Assembly (NCBI RefSeq): GCF_003818115.1
Contig: NZ_RPOI01000031.1
Location: 1 to 64,000 of the forward strand
Length of the DNA: 64,000 nt
Reading direction: 5' to 3'
DNA from: Citrobacter youngae
GTDB taxonomy: Bacteria; Pseudomonadota; Gammaproteobacteria; Enterobacterales; Enterobacteriaceae
A program made the position numbers and the translations under genes. This document shows positions 55,616-62,517 of this stretch, piece by piece. The first letter of the stretch is position 1; the number at the start of each line of letters is the position of its first letter. Below the pieces are notes generated by a model. That model ran no database searches. It saw only the letters and a program-made list of their open reading frames with translations, and was not told where the DNA came from.

Positions 55616-57304
55616 ATGAGCACAGTCGATAAGACAGCACCGGAAGATAGTGGCTATTATCAGTATGAAATTATCGGGGACAGCACCCATAAGACCAGCA
55701 TTCACTGTAGCTTTAAAACCGTCTGGTGCCGGCAGGTGCCGGTCAGGGGGATCACGCTGACTGTGGGGGTATTCTTTGACGGTACGGGAAATAACCGGGC
55801 GAACTCAGACGATCTGCGCCTGGCGTATGCCTACTGCGCCAGTCTGGTCGGCGAGGAGCGTGCCCGGGCATGCGCGAAGTATGAAGAGCACGCCAGAGCC
55901 GGGCTGGGTAACGGTAGCTGGCAGGGCGGCATCACCAATATTTCACGGCTCAATGAACTTTACAAATCGGATACTGTCCTTGGCGAAGAGCAGATGGAGG
56001 CGCAGGTGAAAGCTTACGTCGGCGGTATCGGGACAGCGGACGGTGAAAGCGATTCTATGCTGGGTAAAGCGCTGGGCAGCAGCCTTATCCGGCAGTTTGA
56101 AGGGGTGGTGACGAAGACCGAGGAAGTTCTTGAGGAAATTGCTTCAGCACTGAACGTTTTCATCGGTCGTAACCGTGACAAAGTGGCAATCGCGAAGGTG
56201 CAGTTTGACGTGTTCGGGTTTAGCCGCGGTGCGGCGGCGGCGCGGCATTTTGCCAACCGGGTGATGAATGAAGACCCGGCGATAGCGGCAGCAATAGAGA
56301 ACGGGCTGGATATGGCGGGACACCATGGAAAACCTGCGGGTGAGGTGCGCTTCCTGGGGCTGTTTGACACGGTCGCAGCCATCGGGAGTCTGCTGAACTT
56401 CTACGACATTAACGGGCGCAGCAACCCCGGAGTGAATCTCGAACTGCGCCCCCCGGTGGCGCAGAAGGTGTTTCAGATAAGCGCGATGCACGAGTGCCGG
56501 TACAACTTCAGTCTGAACAGCATCGCGGGGATGTGGCCGGAGCTGGCGCTGCCAGGGGCGCACTCGGACATTGGCGGGGGCTATAACGCGGGAGAGGATG
56601 AAATCTCCCTGCTGACGATGCCGGACTTTGAGGTGACTCGCGACAGCGCGGATGAAATGCAGACGGCAGTTTACCGTCAGGCGGAGAAGATGCGCCAGGC
56701 GTTGTATTCGCTGCCGGCGCTGAAATACCTGATGCCGTACGGCGAGGTGGAGACGAAAATGATTTCGTGGCCGCTGGTTAACCGGGACAAGGCGCGGGCG
56801 TCTATTTTTGAGAAGAAAGTAGGCGCGGCGGTGTTTATGACGCGCAGGACGGTGCCGAACGACTGGGAAAAAGTGTGCATGCGGGTGATGCTCGATGCGG
56901 CACAGGACGCCGGGGTTATGTTTACACCGATACTCAGCAGCAACAAAGAGCTGGTACTACCGTCAGAACTGCTTCCTCTGTGTAACAAAGCTATAGCGCA
57001 GGGGCGCGCGGTCCGGCGTGGCGCGGAGCCGGAGGGATTCACGGCAGAGGAGATGCGAACCATCGGGCGTTACCTGCACTGTTCGGCGAACTGGAACATC
57101 GACTCGGATCTGAGTCTGTGGGTGAGTCCGTCCTCGGGAGAGGTTTTTCTGCGACACCACTATGCGCCGGCGGACGAGCGCTCGTTCGTGTGGCCGATGG
57201 CCCCGGGCAAAGGGTGGGTGCGGACGGTGTGGCGGATGGACGACCAGCAGCAGTGGGAAGACCGGGCGCGGGTGAACGCGGACGCGCTGGACGGACTGTT
57301 CTGA
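55616..57304 (+). CDS. Type VI secretion lipase effector, Tle1-like (DUF2235)
   Basis: A 562-residue alpha/beta-hydrolase of the DUF2235/Tle1 family, phospholipases delivered by type VI secretion into rival cells. It opens with VGVFFDGTGNN (about 50-60). The nucleophile motif GFSRGAAAARHF gives Ser203, and Asp251 (GLFDTVAAIG) and His316 (LPGAHSDIGGGY) complete a plausible triad. No signal peptide, PAAR or Rhs part is visible, so it probably travels as cargo on a VgrG or PAAR encoded elsewhere. A DUF2931 lipoprotein gene follows after 10 nt, as expected for an immunity protein. Confidence 0.85.
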   Translation: MSTVDKTAPEDSGYYQYEIIGDSTHKTSIHCSFKTVWCRQVPVRGITLTVGVFFDGTGNNRANSDDLRLAYAYCASLVGEERARACAKYEEHARAGLGNGSWQGGITNISRLNELYKSDTVLGEEQMEAQVKAYVGGIGTADGESDSMLGKALGSSLIRQFEGVVTKTEEVLEEIASALNVFIGRNRDKVAIAKVQFDVFGFSRGAAAARHFANRVMNEDPAIAAAIENGLDMAGHHGKPAGEVRFLGLFDTVAAIGSLLNFYDINGRSNPGVNLELRPPVAQKVFQISAMHECRYNFSLNSIAGMWPELALPGAHSDIGGGYNAGEDEISLLTMPDFEVTRDSADEMQTAVYRQAEKMRQALYSLPALKYLMPYGEVETKMISWPLVNRDKARASIFEKKVGAAVFMTRRTVPNDWEKVCMRVMLDAAQDAGVMFTPILSSNKELVLPSELLPLCNKAIAQGRAVRRGAEPEGFTAEEMRTIGRYLHCSANWNIDSDLSLWVSPSSGEVFLRHHYAPADERSFVWPMAPGKGWVRTVWRMDDQQQWEDRARVNADALDGLF

Positions 57305-57314
57305 GGAGGCAGGG

Positions 57315-58016
57315 ATGAGACGATTATCGCTGATGGTTGCCGTGCTGAGCGTTATGCTGACTGCTAGCTGTCATGACCGCCGGGCAGGCGTGAAGACGCT
57401 GCTGGGAGATGGCGTGGAGCAGTGGGGAAAGACGCTGCCTTACGATAACTGGAATTTCAGTTTTATATACCCGAAAAATCTGCCGGCACTGGTGACAATG
57501 GTGTATCTGGAGGACGGGGATATCCGGGAGAGTATCTTCCGCCGGTTAGATCCTATGGACACCAGTGATCTGAGTATCGGGCGCTGGCATAATTTGATGG
57601 GGGGATATGGCGGTTATTTTAATCGGGGAAAAGCACTGCCGGTACGAATGACGGTGTGCTGGGACTCGGTTATCGATAAAAAAGCGTATGAGACAGAGAT
57701 CTGGTTCGGACGGGAGACGTGGCAGCAGATGACTACGGCATTTCCTGATCCCTACCATCCGGGGAAACCGTACTACCGGAACCGAATGGCCGTTGGTCTG
57801 GCTCCCGGCGGTACTGTACGGGTCTGGCTTGAGGATAACGGGAACTCATCCGTACTCCAGCATCCTGCCCGGCAGTTCACCCTGACGGGGGATGATATGT
57901 TGATATGCAAAAACGTTACCAATCGGATTGATTTCAGTTACATCGAGGCTAATGGTTACGATGCCTTTATCCGTGACTTTATCAAGGGGAAGCACTATCC
58001 ATATGGCAACTGGTAG
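57315..58016 (+). CDS. DUF2931 lipoprotein, candidate immunity protein
   Basis: A 233-residue lipoprotein: N-terminal signal with lipobox LTASC (Cys19), then a periplasmic domain of the DUF2931 family, with YDNWNFSFIYPKNLPALV and VCWDSVIDKKAYET. Such proteins are repeatedly encoded beside Tle lipases and neutralise them in the periplasm. AGGAGG lies before the ATG and the gap to the effector is 10 nt, so the pair is co-transcribed. The immunity role is inferred from this linkage. Confidence 0.8.
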   Translation: MRRLSLMVAVLSVMLTASCHDRRAGVKTLLGDGVEQWGKTLPYDNWNFSFIYPKNLPALVTMVYLEDGDIRESIFRRLDPMDTSDLSIGRWHNLMGGYGGYFNRGKALPVRMTVCWDSVIDKKAYETEIWFGRETWQQMTTAFPDPYHPGKPYYRNRMAVGLAPGGTVRVWLEDNGNSSVLQHPARQFTLTGDDMLICKNVTNRIDFSYIEANGYDAFIRDFIKGKHYPYGNW

Positions 58017-58037
58017 GACATAACGATCAGCAAAACC

Positions 58038-58062
58038 AAAAGGATCTTCTTGAGATCCTTTT
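58038..58062 (+). terminator. Terminator of the effector/immunity pair
   Basis: Perfect 10-bp stem AAAAGGATCT/AGATCCTTTT with loop TCTTG, just after the immunity gene stop. Confidence 0.75.
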
Positions 58063-58081
58063 GAGCATCAATCTAATTGTT

Positions 58082-58111
58082 TTGACAGGTTAACCTTCAA
58101 TCTTTTTAAAT
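58082..58111 (+). promoter_or_regulatory. Promoter of the ABC-F leader transcript
   Basis: A perfect -35 TTGACA at 58082-58087 is followed by an A/T-rich -10 (TTAAAT, 58106-58111, 18-nt spacing). Transcription would begin near 58118 and give a leader of about 330 nt before the ABC-F start codon. Confidence 0.6.
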
Positions 58112-58249
58112 GCAGGTCTCACCAACTAATTGTTGTATCACCCCTGCCCGTCTCTCTGCTGTTGGGTGCTGTAAGCTTGCACTACTGCGTAGCTTGCGTT
58201 TACACTTTCACCATCGATTAACATTCGGAAATATAAAAGGAGGATACTT

Positions 58250-58333
58250 ATGCTGTACTGTGAACGTTTCATCGTTTCACATGCTTTTGGCGATCGCCAG
58301 TGCTCAAGCGTTATCGGTATCGTGCTGCGATAA
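58250..58333 (+). CDS. Leader peptide upstream of the ABC-F gene
   Basis: A 27-residue ORF (MLYCERFIVSHAFGDRQCSS, then VIGIVLR) with a near-perfect ribosome site AAAAGGAGG at 6 nt, far stronger than that of the ABC-F gene itself. Its stop codon TAA at 58331-58333 lies within the 3' arm of a long hairpin whose 5' arm is in its own coding sequence. This layout is typical of translation-dependent attenuation. I know of no homologue. A second small frame (58280-58361) overlaps it but lacks a ribosome site. Confidence 0.55.
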   Translation: MLYCERFIVSHAFGDRQCSSVIGIVLR

Positions 58334-58424
58334 CTTCTGCTTGAGCGAAGCTAACATCTAAATCCCCTTCTCTCGGGCTTACCGGGTTATCGTCAGCGAT
58401 GTTTGACGAGGCGTTTTTACGCCT
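58302..58424 (+). promoter_or_regulatory. Candidate attenuator with alternative hairpins
   Basis: Hairpin 1 pairs GCTCAAGC (58302-58309) and GTTATCG (58310-58316) with CGATAAC (58328-58334) and GCTTGAGC (58339-58346), a stem of about 15 bp with a TTCT bulge. The 7-mer GTTATCG occurs again at 58386-58392, so CGATAAC can pair with either copy. A further small hairpin AGGCGT/ACGCCT (58409-58424) lies near the ABC-F ribosome site. A ribosome on the leader ORF would cover the first copy, favouring the second pairing. The switch is inferred from sequence alone. Confidence 0.5.
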
Positions 58425-58445
58425 GTAACTCTTGAGTAAGCAACA

Positions 58446-60161
58446 ATGAGCACATTACTAACCGCACAATCCTTACACGTTGATACGGCATTCGGCACCC
58501 TGTTCGACGATCTCTCATTTACCCTCAAAAAAGGCGACCGCATTGGGCTTATCGGTTACAACGGCTGCGGCAAAAGCACGCTGTTAAAACTGCTCGATGG
58601 CACGATTTCGCCCACCAGCGGAGCAATCGCGCAAGCGAATCACTGCCATCTCGCGCGTGTAGAACAACATCTACCTGACGATATACTGCCGCTTACGCTG
58701 CAGGAAGCCGTTCTCGCTCAACTTCCTGAGCATGAGCGTGCGGCTCAACAATGGCGGGTTGAAGCGCTGCTTGCCAAAATGGGTTTCACGCCAGAGAATT
58801 TATCTCTGACAGCGCAAACGTTGAGCGGTGGCCAGCACACACGCTTGCTATTAGCGCGGGCGATGATGCGTAATCCTGACCTGCTGCTGCTGGATGAACC
58901 GGGTAACCATCTGGATTTGCCAACATTACTGTGGCTGGAGCAGTTCTTACAGAACTGGTCTGGCAGTTTTGTGGTGGTTTCCCACGACCCGCAGTTGCTG
59001 GACGCGGTGACTCACGGAACGTGGATCCTGCGCGATCGCACTCTCCATGCCTTTGATCTGCCCTGTAGCGCGGCACGTCAGGCGCTGGCAGAAAGAGACG
59101 TCAGCGATGCTCTGCGCCACAAGGCTGAGCAAAAAGAGATAGACCGGGTTACCGCCAGCAGCAAACGGCTGGCAACCTGGGGGCGGGTCTACGACAACGA
59201 AGATCTCTCCCGCAAGGCCAAGCAGATGGAAAAACAGGTGCAGCGCCTGAAAGAGGTGCAGACAGAAGTTACAGCAGGAAGTCAGTGGACACTAACATTG
59301 CAGGGTGATGCCCTGCGTGCAGATCGTTTGCTGGAGATGACCAATCTGTCTGTAGCCCCTGCTCCCGACGCAGATACACTGTTTTCCATTGCCGGTATCC
59401 GGTTAAAAAGCGGCGATCGCGTGGCGATTGTCGGGCGTAACGGTTGCGGGAAATCATCGCTGCTACGGCTTATCTGGCAGCAATATCAGTCGCAAATGGC
59501 ATCGTGCTCACTGATGTTGCACTCTCGCGTCACACTGGGGTATTACGATCAGACGCTACACCAGCTCACAGATGACGACACGTTGTTTGATGCGCTCGAA
59601 CCGTTTGCTCCGCAGCCTGATGTTCGCAAGATGGCGCTGATTAGCGCGGGCTTTCCGTGGATTCGTCATGCGCAGAGGGTCAGTACACTAAGCGGCGGTG
59701 AGCGCTCCCGGCTGCTGTTTGTTGGGCTGACGCTTGCGCGCTACAGCCTGCTGATGCTCGATGAACCAACCAACCATCTGGATATGGAAGGTAAAGAAGC
59801 GCTGGCGCAGACGCTACAAAGTTTCAGCGGCGGCGTGCTGCTGGTCAGCCATGACCGTCAGCTTATCAGCCAAAGCTGTAATAGGTTCTGGTTTATCGAT
59901 AATGGTGAACTTAGCGAATGGCACGATCTGGACGCGATCAACGATCGTATTCGGGAAACGTCTGATGAGATGAGCGTTCCCAAAACGGTGGTCGAAGCGA
60001 GGGCCGAAATACGCGGTGACAGCGATGAATTGCTGGAACAACTCCTCGAGCTGGAGCAACGTCTGGCCGACGATCTCGCCCGCAAGCCGAAACATCAAAA
60101 GCCGCTGTTGCAAGCGCAATGGCGTAAAGAGATTGAGCGCCTGAACTCACAACTGGAGTAA
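58446..60161 (+). CDS. ABC-F family ATPase, possible ribosome-protection protein
   Basis: A 571-residue soluble protein with two ABC ATPase domains and no membrane segments, so it acts on ribosomes rather than as a transporter. Domain 1: Walker A GYNGCGKST, signature LSGGQ, Walker B LLLDEPGNHLD (Gly replaces the usual Thr of PTNHLD). Domain 2: GRNGCGKSS, LSGGERSR, LMLDEPTNHLD. A basic interdomain linker lies at about 205-275 and a C-terminal coiled coil at about 520-571. It is not one of the E. coli Uup, EttA, YbiT or YheS set as far as I can tell. Its long structured leader with a small ORF suggests inducible expression, as for antibiotic-resistance ABC-F genes. Confidence 0.8.
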   Translation: MSTLLTAQSLHVDTAFGTLFDDLSFTLKKGDRIGLIGYNGCGKSTLLKLLDGTISPTSGAIAQANHCHLARVEQHLPDDILPLTLQEAVLAQLPEHERAAQQWRVEALLAKMGFTPENLSLTAQTLSGGQHTRLLLARAMMRNPDLLLLDEPGNHLDLPTLLWLEQFLQNWSGSFVVVSHDPQLLDAVTHGTWILRDRTLHAFDLPCSAARQALAERDVSDALRHKAEQKEIDRVTASSKRLATWGRVYDNEDLSRKAKQMEKQVQRLKEVQTEVTAGSQWTLTLQGDALRADRLLEMTNLSVAPAPDADTLFSIAGIRLKSGDRVAIVGRNGCGKSSLLRLIWQQYQSQMASCSLMLHSRVTLGYYDQTLHQLTDDDTLFDALEPFAPQPDVRKMALISAGFPWIRHAQRVSTLSGGERSRLLFVGLTLARYSLLMLDEPTNHLDMEGKEALAQTLQSFSGGVLLVSHDRQLISQSCNRFWFIDNGELSEWHDLDAINDRIRETSDEMSVPKTVVEARAEIRGDSDELLEQLLELEQRLADDLARKPKHQKPLLQAQWRKEIERLNSQLE

Positions 60162-60168
60162 TCTCTAT

Positions 60169-60234
60169 TGCCGGATGGCGCAAGCCTATCCGGCCTACAT
60201 TAGCAAAATGCGCGTGTAGGCCTGCCATCCGGCA
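60169..60234. repeat. BIME-like pair of REP elements
   Basis: TGCCGGATGG (60169-60178) and its inverse CCATCCGGCA (60225-60234) flank a nested inverted repeat GGCCTAC/GTAGGCC. This is the usual enterobacterial REP arrangement between convergent genes. Confidence 0.8.
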
Positions 60235-60240
60235 TTTCAT

Positions 60241-60843
60241 TTACTGTTTCGGCTGTTTTTCTTTCCAGGCATCCCATGCCTGCTTGATCTCTTGTTTCGC
60301 GGTGGCCGCATCGTTAAAGCCATTTAACTCTACTTTCTTACGCCCTTCCGGCAACTCTTTGTACACGCGGAAAAACGACTCCAGTCGTTGCACTTCGATC
60401 TTTGGCAAATCGCTCAACTCTTTGATGTCGTCATAGGTGGGGTCAATTTTGCTGGCCGGCACGGCGACAATTTTATCGTCCTTTTCCCCGCCATCAATCA
60501 TCTTCAGCACGCCAATCGCGCGCAACTTGATCAGCGTTCCCGGGGCCAGCGGTGCCCGGGTATAGAAAATCACATCCAGCGGGTCACCGTCACCTGCCAG
60601 GGACTGGGTCAATGAGCCATAGTTTGCCGGATAGGCAACCGGCATCGACTGGAAACGATCGGCAATGATAAAGCCGGTTTTGGCGTCGGTTTCATATTTT
60701 ATGATCCCGCCTGCCGGGATTTCAGTCACGGCATAAAACTCTTCCGGGTTATTCTCCGGTTGCGGAAATTCGAGGATATTCTGCGCCTGAGCGGACGCAC
60801 AGAGAAATACGCTGACTGCGAGTAATTTTTTCACCAGAAGCAT
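60241..60843 (-). CDS. Exported family I inorganic pyrophosphatase
   Basis: A 200-residue pyrophosphatase with a clear N-terminal signal peptide (VKKLLAVSVFLCASAQAQN), predicting a periplasmic enzyme; the housekeeping Ppa is cytosolic. The active site is nearly complete: EIPAGGIIKYE, the metal-binding aspartates of GDGDPLDV, DRF, and YKEL near residue 150. One change is visible in the second metal loop, where E. coli has DEAGEDAK and this protein DGGEKDDK. It would hydrolyse pyrophosphate outside the cytoplasm. It stands alone between the ABC-F gene and fdnI, where K-12 has yddM and adhP. Confidence 0.85.
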   Translation of the reverse strand: MLLVKKLLAVSVFLCASAQAQNILEFPQPENNPEEFYAVTEIPAGGIIKYETDAKTGFIIADRFQSMPVAYPANYGSLTQSLAGDGDPLDVIFYTRAPLAPGTLIKLRAIGVLKMIDGGEKDDKIVAVPASKIDPTYDDIKELSDLPKIEVQRLESFFRVYKELPEGRKKVELNGFNDAATAKQEIKQAWDAWKEKQPKQ

Positions 60844-60970
60844 TGTCTTTTAACTCTTCTCTTATTGGAAAGACAACACCTTACGTTTACCAGATGACAG
60901 AAACATGACGTTTTTTTGGCAAAAAATGGCGCTACATCCGCAGCGCCATTGTTGTCAGAAAGCATCAGGT

Positions 60971-61627
60971 TTACTTAACCCCTTCTTCACTCTCTTTCTT
61001 TGCTTCCAGCTTTTCAACATCGCGATACCAGCGCGGGTGATGCTTCTTCGCCCAGCGACGGCTCACTTTCCCTTCAACCATGCCTTTAATTGATCCTTTC
61101 ACCCAAAATGCCATATACATATGGATGAGGATAGCGTGCATCAGAATAATGCCCGCCGCAGCGTGGATCAGCAGGCTATAGCGCACGACCTGCATCGGGA
61201 AGAACTGCGCAAAGTATGGACGCCAGATAATAACGCCCGTGACCAGCAGCACAAAAATCATGCTCATGATCGACCAGAACATCATTTTCTGTCCGGCGTT
61301 GTATTTGCCCACATCCGCTACTTTGTGTTCATTGCCCTTCAGCACTTCCACAATGTTTTTCAGCCACGGAATATCTTTCTTATCCGGGATGTTGTGGTGC
61401 ACAAAGCGCACAAACATGAACATCAGCGCAACGAAGATCAGCAAACCAAAGAAGGGGTGCAGAATACGCCCCATCTGCGGCGTACCGAAGGTTTGCGTCA
61501 GCCATTGCAGAGTCGGGAAGAAGAACGAAATCCCCGACAGCGCCACCAGGAAGAAGCAGATCACCACCGTCCAGTGACAGGCGCGGTCGATAAACTTCGT
61601 GCGCACAATCATTTTCGACTTACTCAT
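60971..61627 (-). CDS. fdnI: Formate dehydrogenase-N cytochrome b556 subunit
   Basis: FdnI is the gamma subunit of the nitrate-inducible formate dehydrogenase. It is a four-helix inner-membrane protein with two haem b that passes electrons to menaquinone. The 218-residue product has the expected helices and histidines ([28 protein letters not shown] and [20 protein letters not shown]). I placed the start at 61627 ([15 protein letters not shown]) to match E. coli. It overlaps fdnH by 8 nt. Confidence 0.94.
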   Translation of the reverse strand: MSKSKMIVRTKFIDRACHWTVVICFFLVALSGISFFFPTLQWLTQTFGTPQMGRILHPFFGLLIFVALMFMFVRFVHHNIPDKKDIPWLKNIVEVLKGNEHKVADVGKYNAGQKMMFWSIMSMIFVLLVTGVIIWRPYFAQFFPMQVVRYSLLIHAAAGIILMHAILIHMYMAFWVKGSIKGMVEGKVSRRWAKKHHPRWYRDVEKLEAKKESEEGVK

Positions 61628-62504
61628 GATGATCCTCCTCGTCGTCGTCCACTTCCTTATTCGGGCCGATGCCAATGTAGTGGTAAATCAGCCCGGCGAA
61701 GGTAGCGATAAATCCGGCAGCAGCCAGCGGTTTCAGAGCCCCTTTCCACAGATTGATAGAGGTATCGATCTTAGGCTCTTTCGGCAGGCCGTGATACAGC
61801 TCCGGCTGGTTGGCATGATGCAGAACGTACATAACGTGCGTACCACCCACACCTTCCGGGTTGTAGAGACCGGCGTGTTCGAAACCGCGTGCTTTCAGTT
61901 TTGCCACACGCTGTTCGCCCATTTCCAGCATTTCCTGCTTGGTGCCGAAATGTATTGCCCCGGTCGGACAGGTCTTCACGCAGGCAGGTTCCTGCCCGAC
62001 GCTGACCCGGTCGACACACAGCGTACATTTATACACGCGGTTATCCTCTTTATTGAGGCGCGGAATATTAAATGGACACCCGGCAATACAGTAGCCGCAG
62101 CCAATACAGTGCTCGGACTGGAAATCGACAATCCCGTTGGCGTACTGGATGATTGCCCCGGCAGACGGACACGCCTTCAGGCAGCCCGGATCTTCACAGT
62201 GCATACAGCCATCTTTACGAATCAACCACTCCAGCTTGCCGTTCTGTTCGGTTTCGGTAAACCGCATCACCGTCCAGGACTTGGCGCTGAGATCGGCGGG
62301 GTTGTCATATACCCCGACGCAGTGGCCGACTTCATCGCGGATATCGTTCCACTCTGAGCATGCCACCTGACAGGCCTTACAGCCTATACAGGTGGAAACG
62401 TCGATCAGCTTCGCGACCTCGGCTTTGTAATCACGGGCCTGAGGCGGCGGCGTGATGGAGTTTGTTGCGGACCGTTTGATGATGTCCTGCGTTTCCATAG
62501 ACAT
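61620..62504 (-). CDS. fdnH: Formate dehydrogenase-N iron-sulfur subunit
   Basis: FdnH is the beta subunit that carries electrons from FdnG to FdnI through four [4Fe-4S] clusters. The 294-residue protein matches E. coli in length and has the cysteine clusters [35 protein letters not shown] and CTLCVDR...CVKTC. A single C-terminal transmembrane helix (about 256-278) anchors it on the periplasmic face. GGGGGG precedes the ATG. Confidence 0.95.
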   Translation of the reverse strand: MSMETQDIIKRSATNSITPPPQARDYKAEVAKLIDVSTCIGCKACQVACSEWNDIRDEVGHCVGVYDNPADLSAKSWTVMRFTETEQNGKLEWLIRKDGCMHCEDPGCLKACPSAGAIIQYANGIVDFQSEHCIGCGYCIAGCPFNIPRLNKEDNRVYKCTLCVDRVSVGQEPACVKTCPTGAIHFGTKQEMLEMGEQRVAKLKARGFEHAGLYNPEGVGGTHVMYVLHHANQPELYHGLPKEPKIDTSINLWKGALKPLAAAGFIATFAGLIYHYIGIGPNKEVDDDEEDHHE

Positions 62505-62517
62505 ATGTTCGCCCCCC

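Noticed and set aside
58038..58062. A plasmid replication origin suggested by the ColE1-like hairpin.
   Set aside because: Only the hairpin matches; no RNAI/RNAII-like structure or rop gene is visible around it. It is kept only as a terminator and a curiosity.
58280..58361. A second small frame (MLLAIASAQ...) in the ABC-F leader.
   Set aside because: It has no ribosome site of its own, while the overlapping 27-codon frame has a very strong one.
61121..62357. Long plus-strand frames (194 and 252 codons) opposite fdnI and fdnH.
   Set aside because: These are antisense shadows of genes nearly identical to E. coli fdnI and fdnH.
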